The translations under genes were made by a program, and so were the position numbers. The notes under the pieces were generated by a model, which saw only the letters and a list, made by a program, of their open reading frames with translations, had not been told where the DNA came from and searched no databases. Shown piece after piece: positions 37,189-45,754 of a stretch of DNA of 64,000 nt. Numbering within the stretch: position 1 is the stretch's first letter; every line of letters starts with the position of its first letter. The stretch is from a bacterium (GTDB lineage: Bacteria > Krumholzibacteriota > Krumholzibacteriia > JACNKJ01). The DNA is taken from assembly GCA_024231955.1 (NCBI GenBank), contig JAAEPZ010001044.1, positions 1 to 64,000 on the forward strand. Reading direction: 5' to 3'.

Positions 37189-38388
37189 ATGAACAGAATC
37201 GTCCTTTCGTGTTTTGTGATTCTGATGCTGACGGCAGGGTGCCGGGCAGGTCCGGGCGATGGACCGGATACGGGCGTAATCGATGCCGGTGAAGGAGATA
37301 TCAAAATGGAATCATCCTATACGACCTACTTTGCCGACTGCCGGCGAAGTTCATTTCAGGAAGTTCCTGCAAGCTGCGCGGGTGAGATACTGTGGACAAG
37401 GGATCTCCGGGCCAATGGCGATTTGCCGCGCGGGATGTTTCTCTTCGGAGGCAATGTCGTCCTGGAGTATCCGGAGAGATTCTCACTCTATTCGTCCGGC
37501 GGCGATCATCTCTGGGATCGGGAGAAATTCACACTGTCGCCGATCGGCATCACCGGCTCCTCGATCTGTTTCCGTGATGAACATCACCGTCTCTCCTCGG
37601 TGAACCCCTCCGGCGATCCCGTTCTGAAGAATGTCTATCTCCCCGGTGCGATCGATGAGGATTTCCGGATCTTGCTGCTCTGGACCGGCAGATCGGATTT
37701 CCTGTATGTGATCCAGTTCGATGGCGGACCCGAGGAGCTTGCCAAATCGGCGCAGGTTCACAGGACCACCTATCGGGATCGCCTGGCGAAGTGGAGCTGG
37801 ACTACAGAGGCCACCCAGATCCTGCCGCCTCTCTACATTCCGGAGATGGAGAGGGTCGTCCTGTTTGCCGACATGATCTACTTCATCGACGCGATCTCCG
37901 GCGAGGAGATCGCCAGAAGGCAATTCCCTCTGGAGGAGAGGTCGCTCGCCAGCGCCGGTCCGGATGGAACGGTCTATCTCTCCGGCAGGGACAAGAGCGG
38001 GCCGGCGATCTCCGCCTTCGGTCCGCAGGGCGATGAACTCTGGCGATGGCATGGCGACGCCGGGACCGAATCGCTCTCCGACTACCAACCGCCTCTGATC
38101 GGCGGCGACGGCACCGTTTACATAATTGCCGGCCCGAAGATCAGCGCCATCAAGGCCGGAGAGGAGAGGTGGGCATTCGAGGTGGAGGGGGCGACTTTCT
38201 CCGCGGGCACGGTATTCGGTGACGGGTCCGTTGCGGCAGCGGCGGGGGAGCGTCTCGTGGGTTTGGACAAAGAGGGCCGGAACACATATGATATCGGCTT
38301 CGAGGGCTCAATCGTATTGCCCCCTGTCGGAGCCGGCGATGGTTCGCTGTTTCTGCTGACCGACAGGGCGCTTCTCAGGATCCGGTAG
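37189..38388 (+). CDS. PQQ-like beta-propeller lipoprotein, possible immunity protein
   Basis: 399 residues. Lipoprotein signal MNRIVLSCFVILMLTAGC with Cys at 18. The rest is built of repeated blades of the PQQ/WD type (GGDHLWDRE, YFIDAISGEEIARRQ, AFGPQGDELWRW, GLDKEGRNTYD, ending DRALLRIR). Propellers of this kind bind proteins. Its position directly after the metallopeptidase effector, and its periplasmic anchoring, suggest protection against that effector, but this is inference from order alone. Confidence 0.7.
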   Translation: MNRIVLSCFVILMLTAGCRAGPGDGPDTGVIDAGEGDIKMESSYTTYFADCRRSSFQEVPASCAGEILWTRDLRANGDLPRGMFLFGGNVVLEYPERFSLYSSGGDHLWDREKFTLSPIGITGSSICFRDEHHRLSSVNPSGDPVLKNVYLPGAIDEDFRILLLWTGRSDFLYVIQFDGGPEELAKSAQVHRTTYRDRLAKWSWTTEATQILPPLYIPEMERVVLFADMIYFIDAISGEEIARRQFPLEERSLASAGPDGTVYLSGRDKSGPAISAFGPQGDELWRWHGDAGTESLSDYQPPLIGGDGTVYIIAGPKISAIKAGEERWAFEVEGATFSAGTVFGDGSVAAAAGERLVGLDKEGRNTYDIGFEGSIVLPPVGAGDGSLFLLTDRALLRIR

Positions 38389-38425
38389 GGTTCGTGACCG
38401 GCAAATCGCAGGAGGAGTATCTGCA

Positions 38426-38869
38426 ATGACCGTCAAGGATAATGGCTTCCGGTTCGATCTCCCGGCGGGTTGGGAGGACCAGACCGTCTACTATTTCAGA
38501 GGACCGCGGATTGATGAGAGGGATCATCAATTGATGCTGGTCATCGATCGCAACCTGCAGCAAACCGAGATCGGTGAGTTCGCACGACTCAGAACGCAAC
38601 CGATCGTGGAGACTTTGCAGGGGGTGGAGATCCTCAAGGATGAGGAGACGACGATAGCCGGATGCTATCCGTCGTACGACTTTGTCTACCGCTGGATTCC
38701 GGTCAACGGACTGAAGCTGTTCAGAAGGCATATCTTCGTTCTCCGTGAAAACCAGGGGTATGGTTTCGAGATCGAGTTTTCCAAAATGTCCTACAAGATG
38801 CTGGGCCGGCAGGTCAAGACGGTGGTGGAGAAACTGCTGCCGGGAACCTATGAAGTACGGACGGATTGA
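38426..38869 (+). CDS. DUF1795/DcrB-like (Eag-type) effector chaperone
   Basis: 147 residues, no signal peptide. Beta-rich, with the DUF1795 pattern: FRFDLPAGWEDQTVYYF, a LQGVEIL central segment, FRRHIFVLRENQGYGFEIEF. Proteins of this family (EagR/EagT) load PAAR- or VgrG-linked effectors onto the type VI spike by holding hydrophobic N-terminal segments. Strong AGGAGGAG ribosome site. Lies between the two effector cassettes and could serve either. Confidence 0.75.
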   Translation: MTVKDNGFRFDLPAGWEDQTVYYFRGPRIDERDHQLMLVIDRNLQQTEIGEFARLRTQPIVETLQGVEILKDEETTIAGCYPSYDFVYRWIPVNGLKLFRRHIFVLRENQGYGFEIEFSKMSYKMLGRQVKTVVEKLLPGTYEVRTD

Positions 38870-38898
38870 TGTGACCCGAATATGGGGAGATACGGGCG

Positions 38899-39843
38899 AT
38901 GCCTGAATCCGAATTCAAGAAACCGATCGATGCCCGGGAGGAGATCAAGCTGGACTCGGCCCTGATCTATGCCGACTGGGCACAGGGTTCGGCATTTTCG
39001 GGCGCGCGGGCGAAGTTCGAGATCGGGACGGTCTTTGTCGGCAATGGGGCGAAGATCGAGGTGTCGGGCAAGAGCGGGCAGGGCAAGAACCTCGGCAAGG
39101 TGAAGAGCGTCATCAATGCGAACAAGTTCGTCGGCGGTCTCGACATCCCCGAGGATATCGAGCCGGGCGACGAGATCTCTTTCACCGTGAAACTCTCCGC
39201 GAACAATATCGATGGGGAGTCCAGCAAAATCCCCGTCTATCCCGCGCCGGTGGTCACCAACATGGCCTGGAGCGCCCAGGAGGCGCGCAGGGGCGATCTC
39301 CTCAAACTGACCGCCGATGTCGAAAAGGTCGAGCCCGGAACCGAAGCTCTCGTGACGATACTGGAGTATGACGATGACGGCGCGCACGACAAGATCGTGG
39401 AGATCCCCGCCGAGATCAAGGACATGAAGCTCGAGATCGAGTGGGAGTACGAGTATCACGAGGACGTGGACGAATTGCCGACGAGCGAGGAGGTGGAGAG
39501 GTATGGCGGGAGCTACAACCCTCCTGAGTACTTCTTCGTCATCGACATCAAGGGGTTCAAGATCGGTCGGGAGCGGGAATCCGGACTCCTGACCTTCAAG
39601 GATCACATCGAGATCGCTCTGCGGGATGCCGGAGGCGTTCCCAAGGCGGACGAACGTTATGTAGTGCATCTGCCCGACGGATCGACAAGGGACGGGAGCC
39701 TCGACGCCGAAGGTCGGGCGATCGAGCAGGGGATCCCGCCCGGACACGTCAAAATCGAATTTCCCGATATGCGTCAGGTCGATCCGCCCGAGGATAATCT
39801 CGAGCGGGAGGCGGACCGCGTAGCGGACCAGGTAGTCAGGTAA
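38899..39843 (+). CDS. Adaptor-like protein sharing the PAAR protein's C-terminal module
   Basis: 314 residues, no signal peptide and no PAAR. Two Ig-like beta domains are followed by a C-terminal ~110-residue module that parallels the end of the PAAR protein: EYFFVIDIKG, SGLLTFKD, YVVHLPDGSTRDGSLDAEG, PPGHVKIEF. Probably a duplication of that module. It may connect the second effector to the spike. Short charged tail (LEREADRVADQVVR). Confidence 0.65.
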   Translation: MPESEFKKPIDAREEIKLDSALIYADWAQGSAFSGARAKFEIGTVFVGNGAKIEVSGKSGQGKNLGKVKSVINANKFVGGLDIPEDIEPGDEISFTVKLSANNIDGESSKIPVYPAPVVTNMAWSAQEARRGDLLKLTADVEKVEPGTEALVTILEYDDDGAHDKIVEIPAEIKDMKLEIEWEYEYHEDVDELPTSEEVERYGGSYNPPEYFFVIDIKGFKIGRERESGLLTFKDHIEIALRDAGGVPKADERYVVHLPDGSTRDGSLDAEGRAIEQGIPPGHVKIEFPDMRQVDPPEDNLEREADRVADQVVR

Positions 39844-39857
39844 CAGGGGGTATAGGG

Positions 39858-41510
39858 GTGCCCGGTTTCGAATACACCGTAAGAAGCGGAGATACGCTTT
39901 CGGCGCTTGCCCGCACCTACAGGGTGGAGGGCGGCTGGCAGGCGATATGGGACGACGATCATAACGGAGAGCTGCGTGATACCCGCAGTGGTCCCGACAG
40001 ACTCCTCCCCGGCGACAGGATCTACATCCCCGGGGCGGAGGGCAATGTCGCCCCGGCGCCGAGCGGGGGGACGGCCGAATTCACCGCGCCCCCTCCATAC
40101 AGGATAAGGGGGGAGGACGGAACCGCGCGTCCCCTGTCGATTATCCCCGCAGGTGAACCGATCCGGATGAGAGCCGTGCACGATGACGACGCCGATGGGG
40201 ACTGGGCCTGGACCACCACGAGCGCGAAGATAACTCTCACCGACGAGACGACCGATACCGTTACGGTTACGGCGGGGGACGACGTGAGCGCAAGAGCCAT
40301 GGACGAGGCGATCGAGCTTCGGTTCACTCCGGAAGGGGGCGAACAGATGCCGGCGGTGGTGACCAGGGTCACCGTCTTTACGGTCACGTTTTCGGCGTCC
40401 GACATCCAGGGGTACGCCTTCGACGGCATGGGCGCCGATATGGACGACGCCACGCCGGAGGGGGAGACTCCCCATATCGCGGTGAAGAAGAATACGAGGA
40501 CCAGGGTTCGGGTCACCGTCGCGGGGGGCGCGAGTCCGGGGAATATCCGGTTCACGACCGATGACGACACGACCGCCGAGGCTGTCCTCGACGGAGTTCC
40601 GCCCGCGACTTTCACTCTGTATATCGACGGCAAAGCGAAGAACAAGGCGGATACGCTGATACACGCCAGGGCCAATACCGATGATGGTCCGATATGCGCC
40701 AGCCTGGCGGTCAACGTCTATGCGGAGAGATCATATAGCGCCAAGGTCGCCAAGGTGTGGGACAGTACGTCCGCTCCAACGAGGCTGAGCAGGCCGAACT
40801 TCAGCGTCACCACCACCCAGACGGCTCTCAGAGGATTCTACAAGCAGGCCGTCGCCACGATCAGTCTGACGGATTACAGCGGTGACGGCGGGGCGCTTGA
40901 CGTCAATTTCGATCCCGGTGGCGCCGGCGCTCTGGTTCTCGAGGCCGGCAGAACCTCGGCCGCCGAGAGGTTGGTCAAAGAGGCTCTAACCGGCACAGGC
41001 AAGAAGATAGTGGTCGTGAAGAAGCTGTCCTGGCTATTCAATCTGGGTGCGGAGGCTGCCGAGGATGCGACGACGATAACCATGGGGTCGCATCTCAGCG
41101 CCGGGACGATGGCCTACCTCACTCCGCGGGACTACCGGTTCGGCGGTCCCGGCAATTATGAAACGATAACCATCACCGCCACCGACACGACGACCAGAGT
41201 CATCACCCTCGCCGCTCCGCTGACCAAAACGCATCCGGTCACGGAGGGGATCTGGTGGCCGCTCGCCGGGTTGAGCGGCAATCCGGCCTGGGTCCAGGAG
41301 GACACCGATACCGAGGAGCACGTCAACAAGGTCATCGGCCACGAGTTCGGACATGAGCTCCTTGAGCTCAAGGACGTAGAGAAACTTGAATGTGTGATGA
41401 ATTACCATACCGGCAGTACGGACACGCGGATACGTTTCAAGGAGTTGCCGAGGCATTACGACCCTCCGGGAGGGGACGAAAACCAGTGGGATACGATAAG
41501 CAGAACCTGA
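39858..41510 (+). CDS. Putative type VI effector: LysM domain plus zinc metallopeptidase
   Basis: 550 residues from GTG 39858. N-terminal LysM domain (about 4-56; YTVRSGDTLSALARTYRV, ending LLPGDRIYIP) for peptidoglycan binding, beta-sandwich repeats in the middle, and near the C-terminus a zinc motif HEFGHELLELKD (495-506), followed by VMNYH as probable Met-turn. No export signal, as expected for cargo of a contractile system. The motif does not fit the strict HExxHxxGxxH spacing, so its peptidase clan is uncertain. The lipoprotein overlapping its end is a candidate immunity factor. Confidence 0.72.
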   Translation: MPGFEYTVRSGDTLSALARTYRVEGGWQAIWDDDHNGELRDTRSGPDRLLPGDRIYIPGAEGNVAPAPSGGTAEFTAPPPYRIRGEDGTARPLSIIPAGEPIRMRAVHDDDADGDWAWTTTSAKITLTDETTDTVTVTAGDDVSARAMDEAIELRFTPEGGEQMPAVVTRVTVFTVTFSASDIQGYAFDGMGADMDDATPEGETPHIAVKKNTRTRVRVTVAGGASPGNIRFTTDDDTTAEAVLDGVPPATFTLYIDGKAKNKADTLIHARANTDDGPICASLAVNVYAERSYSAKVAKVWDSTSAPTRLSRPNFSVTTTQTALRGFYKQAVATISLTDYSGDGGALDVNFDPGGAGALVLEAGRTSAAERLVKEALTGTGKKIVVVKKLSWLFNLGAEAAEDATTITMGSHLSAGTMAYLTPRDYRFGGPGNYETITITATDTTTRVITLAAPLTKTHPVTEGIWWPLAGLSGNPAWVQEDTDTEEHVNKVIGHEFGHELLELKDVEKLECVMNYHTGSTDTRIRFKELPRHYDPPGGDENQWDTISRT

Positions 41511-41539
41511 TGATTCCGCGATCGAATGGGATGCACGAG

Positions 41540-42526
41540 ATGATCAAAAGATGCTTCACCGCGCTCTGTGTCATTGCTGCGGTGATTACCGTGCCGGCCG
41601 TCGGCATCATCGGTTGCGGATCGGGAAAGGAGGACGGAAAGATGACAGGGATACGGGAGGAGATAGGACGGTTCAGAGAGGGCGGCGAGTTCGCCGGCGA
41701 CGCCGGAAAGTATGTGACCGATGGCGGTCCCGATGCGGCGGTTCTCCAGGAACTGGGCAGAGCCCTCACCCGTGAGGAGGAGCATGTTCGCGAGCAGACG
41801 TGTCATCTGCTGGCTGATCTGGGGAGGCGGGTGGATCCGCTGTACGCACTGGGCGGCGATCTGATACGCGACAGATCCGTGGTGGCGCTGCTGACCGGTG
41901 AAGCGCTCTCCCGGCAGACCTCAACGAGGGATATCGCTATCGGTTACCTCTTGCGGAACGTGCCTGCGGTCGCGCTGAAGTTCCGGGGCAAGCAGCTCGC
42001 GGACAATCTGAAGCTCTATCCGGACGCGACCCTTCTGCTGGTGATTGCGAAGGCCAAGCCCGCGGAGGCGGTCGAGACGGTCGCCCTGTTGATGGAGAAT
42101 CCCGGGTGGGCGAAGGAGATCGAGACCCGGATCGCGGCGGCGGCATTGGGGGACGTGGAGATCGAGAGGGAGCTCATTGAGCGATTTGCGATTGAGACCG
42201 ATCCGAGGGGGAGGGGGCAACTGGCCAGACACCTGGGGTACATCGGTACGCCGGCTGCTCTTGCGGCCATAGCCGGGGAGATGAGGACTGATCTCGTCAT
42301 CGAAAATCCCAACGTCTCGAGAAGATCGCTGCGGGTCTTTCTGGTCGAGGCGCTAAGCTATAATTATCCCGAATTGTCATTCTTGTATGACAACGCGGTG
42401 AGCAGCGATGCGGATTATGAAGTGATCGAAAAGTTCTGTGTGGATACGTTCGGTGTCCAATGGCGGAACGAGAGGCCGCCATTTCTCTGGATAGAGGGAT
42501 TCCCCTCGACGGGCCCGGGTGAATAG
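41540..42526 (+). CDS. Alpha-helical-repeat lipoprotein, possible immunity protein
   Basis: 328 residues. Signal MIKRCFTALCVIAAV, lipobox GIIGC, Cys at 26. The mature part is alpha-helical, with HEAT-like helix pairs (ALGDVEIERELIERF, LARHLGYIGTPAALAAIAGEM). Start placed at ATG 41540 to begin the signal peptide; ATG 41510, which overlaps the stop of the preceding gene, is also possible. It is tightly coupled to the LysM/metallopeptidase gene, mirroring the effector-lipoprotein order of the first cassette. Confidence 0.65.
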   Translation: MIKRCFTALCVIAAVITVPAVGIIGCGSGKEDGKMTGIREEIGRFREGGEFAGDAGKYVTDGGPDAAVLQELGRALTREEEHVREQTCHLLADLGRRVDPLYALGGDLIRDRSVVALLTGEALSRQTSTRDIAIGYLLRNVPAVALKFRGKQLADNLKLYPDATLLLVIAKAKPAEAVETVALLMENPGWAKEIETRIAAAALGDVEIERELIERFAIETDPRGRGQLARHLGYIGTPAALAAIAGEMRTDLVIENPNVSRRSLRVFLVEALSYNYPELSFLYDNAVSSDADYEVIEKFCVDTFGVQWRNERPPFLWIEGFPSTGPGE

Positions 42527-42606
42527 CGGTTTGAGCAGGTGACGAATATCAAGTTAACAGCCGGAATCAAACGGAGATAGGCCATGATGGGGGGTGATAA
42601 TAACCC

Positions 42607-42688
42607 TTGACTAGCCATATAGTGAAGTCTAAGGTCGCTGAGAAGTGGTGTAGCCAAAATTTAAAGTTACCTGCCCATGCTGGCAGGT
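42607..42688 (+). promoter_or_regulatory. Leader before clpV: weak promoter and hairpin
   Basis: TTGACT at 42607-42612 with a poor -10 (TAAGGT, 17-nt spacer), then a 7-bp hairpin (42669-42675 with 42682-42688). The 213-bp gap separates effector genes from machine genes, so a separate promoter here is plausible. Confidence 0.3.
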
Positions 42689-42739
42689 TGATCCGGATCG
42701 ACACCCCTTTCCAAGGAGGGTCCCTCTTAACGGGCGCTT

Positions 42740-45268
42740 ATGGAGATATCCAGCTATTCATATGATTCCAGGTCGGTGATAAAGAGTGCTCAGGAGATAG
42801 CGGCGGCCTTCAAGCATGCCGAGATAGATGTGGAGCACCTGCTCATGGCTATCGTGAGGTGTGAGTCGACCGAGGTCGAATCGATCCTCAACCAGCTCGG
42901 CAAACCCGTCTCGTTCGTTGAATCCATCGTCGATATTTACCTGAAGGATCAGCCGGCCAAGTCGACGGGACGTGAAAAAGCACCCGTCGCCCCCTCTGTC
43001 CAGACTGTTCTCAATAACGCCCTCGATGAGAAGGGGAAACTGTACGACGCCCTTGTCGAACCCGAACATATCCTGATCGCCATTTTCGATCCCCGTTCGC
43101 CGCTTTCCGGCTATGTCCGGGACAAGGTCGAGTTCACGAAAGAGGATATCTACCGCGCTATCGCCGAGATCAAGGCTGTGGAGGAGATAACGGCGCCTGC
43201 GGACAAGAGCGGCGCAGATGCGGATGGAGCCTCCGGCGCCGCGTCGGCCGGGAAGGTGGCGGGGAGTCTCAAGTATACGACCGACATGACCAATCAGGCG
43301 GCCGCAGGCGATTTTGATCCGATGATCGGCAGGGAGGACGAACTCCAGCAGACCGTTCAGGTCCTGCTCAGGCGGAGGAAGAACTCGCCGATCCTCGTCG
43401 GCGGAGCGGGGGTGGGCAAGTCGGCCATCGTCGAGGGGTTCGCCCAGGCGATCGTCGACAAGAGGGTGCCGAAATCCCTGCAGGATGCCAAAGTGCTCGA
43501 GGTCGACATGGGTGCCCTGATCGCCGGGGCCAAGTACAAAGGCGAGTTTGAGGAGCGTTTCAAGGCTCTGATCAGCGAGGTCATCAAGAGCGCAGGCAAG
43601 GTCATCCTCTTCATAGACGAAATACATACCATTTGCGGTTCCGGTTCGGGTGGCGGGATGGATGCGGCGAATCTCATCAAACCCGCTCTGGCCAGAGGGC
43701 AATTACGCCTCATCGGCGCGACGACCGAGGAGGAGTACACCAGGTATCTGGAGAAGGACAAGGCTCTGGTCCGTCGCTTCGAGAAGGTCGCGGTCGGTCA
43801 ACCCCTGTACGAAGAGGCGATCGAGATCGTGAACGGGGTGGCGGGCAAATATGCCGAACACCATGCCGTCACGTTCACCGAAGAGGCGCGGGTGGCTTCC
43901 GTCAAACTGGCTCAGCGCTATCTTTCGGAGAGAAACCTCCCCGATATCGCTCTCGATATCATCGACGAAGCCGCCTCGGAATTTTCCGTGAAGAGGGAGC
44001 TGGCCGGTGAGAAAATCGAGACGGCCGAACCGCTCTTCGACGAGGTCGAGAAGCTGGCGGGGGATCAAAAGGGGGAGGGGCTGGCCGAGGCCTTCGATTC
44101 GCTCGTCAAGGATGTCGATACTCTGCAGAAGTACTGGGGACACAGACTCGATAGTGAGGTCAAGGCGAGCCTGCCGTTCGCGAGGATCAAATCCGAGAAT
44201 GTCGGGTCCGTCCTGCAGGATAAGAGAGCTCTCTTTCTGGACTTGAAGACGGTGGTCGAGAAGCTCGAGCCTGTGATTCATGAAAGCGATATCGGTGCTG
44301 TGATAGCGCGCAGAACCGGCATTCCCGTCTCAAAGATGATGACGGCCGAGAAGGACCGTCTGATCAACATGGAGGATTTCCTCTCCGAGAAGATCATCGG
44401 ACAGAAGAACGCGATCAAGGCCGTCTGCAACTCGATACGTAAGTCGCGGGCCGGATTGAAGCTGCCCAACCGACCGGTCGGGTCGTTCCTGTTCCTCGGC
44501 CCCACGGGCACCGGCAAGACATTCCTGCCCAAGCTCCTGGCCGAGTTCCTCTTCGACGACAAGAATGCCATCATCCGGATGGACATGTCGGAGTTCATGG
44601 AGACCCATTCCGTGGCCAAGATGATAGGGGCCCCTCCCGGCTATGTCGGGTACGAGGCCGGCGGCCTGCTCACCGAGGCCGTGCGCAAGAAGCCGTTTTC
44701 CATCGTGCTGTTCGATGAGGTCGAAAAAGCGCATCCGGACGTCTTCAACATTCTGCTTCAACTTCTTGACGACGGCAGGTTGACCGACGGCCAGGGGCGG
44801 ACGGTCGATTTCTCCAACACGATTGTCGTGCTGACCTCCAACTATGCCGCGGACAAGATTCTCGAGGCCGATCGTGAGGGGCGGGAACCGGACATGGACG
44901 AGATCCGCGAATTCCTATTCAGCAAGTTCAGGCCGGAACTGCTCAATCGGCTCAACGAGATCATCGTCTTCCACCCCTTCACGCAGGAGCAGGTGGAGGG
45001 GATCGCGGGGCTGGAGTTCAAACAACTCTGCATCCTCCTGGAGGACCAGAACATTACGGCAACCCTATCCGATGAAGCTCAAGCGAAGCTGGCGCGGGAG
45101 GGGTACACCGTCGAACTGGGCGCGAGGCCGATTCAGAGGATAATCGAAAAGCAGATCATCAACAAACTGTCGGTAGAGATCATCACCGGCTCCGTCAAAC
45201 CGGGCGACGAGGTCCGGATTGACTTGCGGGATGATGAGTACTCGCTCACCGTAGTCGCAAGTGACTGA
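42740..45268 (+). CDS. clpV: ClpV/TssH sheath-recycling AAA+ ATPase
   Basis: 842 residues, ClpB/ClpA class with two AAA+ rings. Clp-N repeats at about 5-140; first Walker A GGAGVGKSA near 220 and Walker B FIDEIHTICG; second Walker A GPTGTGKT near 587 with DEVEKAHP; arginine-finger and D2-small parts intact. No ClpP-binding loop is evident. It disassembles contracted TssB/TssC sheath. Directly upstream of tssB. The ribosome site AAGGAGG is 18 nt away, longer than usual, but no alternative start exists in frame. Confidence 0.9.
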   Translation: MEISSYSYDSRSVIKSAQEIAAAFKHAEIDVEHLLMAIVRCESTEVESILNQLGKPVSFVESIVDIYLKDQPAKSTGREKAPVAPSVQTVLNNALDEKGKLYDALVEPEHILIAIFDPRSPLSGYVRDKVEFTKEDIYRAIAEIKAVEEITAPADKSGADADGASGAASAGKVAGSLKYTTDMTNQAAAGDFDPMIGREDELQQTVQVLLRRRKNSPILVGGAGVGKSAIVEGFAQAIVDKRVPKSLQDAKVLEVDMGALIAGAKYKGEFEERFKALISEVIKSAGKVILFIDEIHTICGSGSGGGMDAANLIKPALARGQLRLIGATTEEEYTRYLEKDKALVRRFEKVAVGQPLYEEAIEIVNGVAGKYAEHHAVTFTEEARVASVKLAQRYLSERNLPDIALDIIDEAASEFSVKRELAGEKIETAEPLFDEVEKLAGDQKGEGLAEAFDSLVKDVDTLQKYWGHRLDSEVKASLPFARIKSENVGSVLQDKRALFLDLKTVVEKLEPVIHESDIGAVIARRTGIPVSKMMTAEKDRLINMEDFLSEKIIGQKNAIKAVCNSIRKSRAGLKLPNRPVGSFLFLGPTGTGKTFLPKLLAEFLFDDKNAIIRMDMSEFMETHSVAKMIGAPPGYVGYEAGGLLTEAVRKKPFSIVLFDEVEKAHPDVFNILLQLLDDGRLTDGQGRTVDFSNTIVVLTSNYAADKILEADREGREPDMDEIREFLFSKFRPELLNRLNEIIVFHPFTQEQVEGIAGLEFKQLCILLEDQNITATLSDEAQAKLAREGYTVELGARPIQRIIEKQIINKLSVEIITGSVKPGDEVRIDLRDDEYSLTVVASD

Positions 45269-45294
45269 AGGAATCATTCAACAAGGAGAATTTG

Positions 45295-45738
45295 ATGGCG
45301 AAATTCATACTCGGGGCGACCGAGCGGATCAAGAAGGACGATTCGATCCCGGTAGAGCTCCTACCATCGAACAAACTTCTCTATGTCGCCAAGCTGAATA
45401 CCGATGAAGACGCCGGACCTGATCCGGTGCGCTGCAATAATCTCAAGGAAGTCTTCGAGAAGTTCCGTCCCTCGTTCGAATGCGAGATGGAATCGATGGA
45501 AGGTGCGCCGGTCAATGCCGATTTCAAGATCAAGGCGATGAAGGATTTCACCCCGAAGAACCTGATCGAGAACAACGACCATCTGTCGACGACGTACTAC
45601 AGCAAGGAGATCCTCGCCGATCTCGATAAACAGCTCAAGAAGAACAATGCCCTCAAGAAGACCCTTGCCGACCAGGACAAGAAGGAAGCTCTTCTCAAAG
45701 CGGCACAGTACTATATCGATCTGTTAACCACCGATTAA
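45295..45738 (+). CDS. tssB: TssB/VipA small sheath subunit
   Basis: 147 residues from ATG 45295 (AAGGAG 6 nt upstream). The family core IKAMKDFTPKNLIENN corresponds to the MEDFSP region of TssB, followed by the helical C-terminus (ADLDKQLKKNNALKKTLAD). Its place between clpV and the large sheath subunit supports the call. Sequence is divergent from proteobacterial TssB. Confidence 0.85.
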   Translation: MAKFILGATERIKKDDSIPVELLPSNKLLYVAKLNTDEDAGPDPVRCNNLKEVFEKFRPSFECEMESMEGAPVNADFKIKAMKDFTPKNLIENNDHLSTTYYSKEILADLDKQLKKNNALKKTLADQDKKEALLKAAQYYIDLLTTD

Positions 45739-45754
45739 TGACGAGGAGATACGA

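Noticed and set aside
43378..43860. Possible ClpB disaggregase instead of ClpV
   Set aside because: Context between T6SS effectors and tssB, and lack of an obvious long M-domain coiled coil, favour ClpV.
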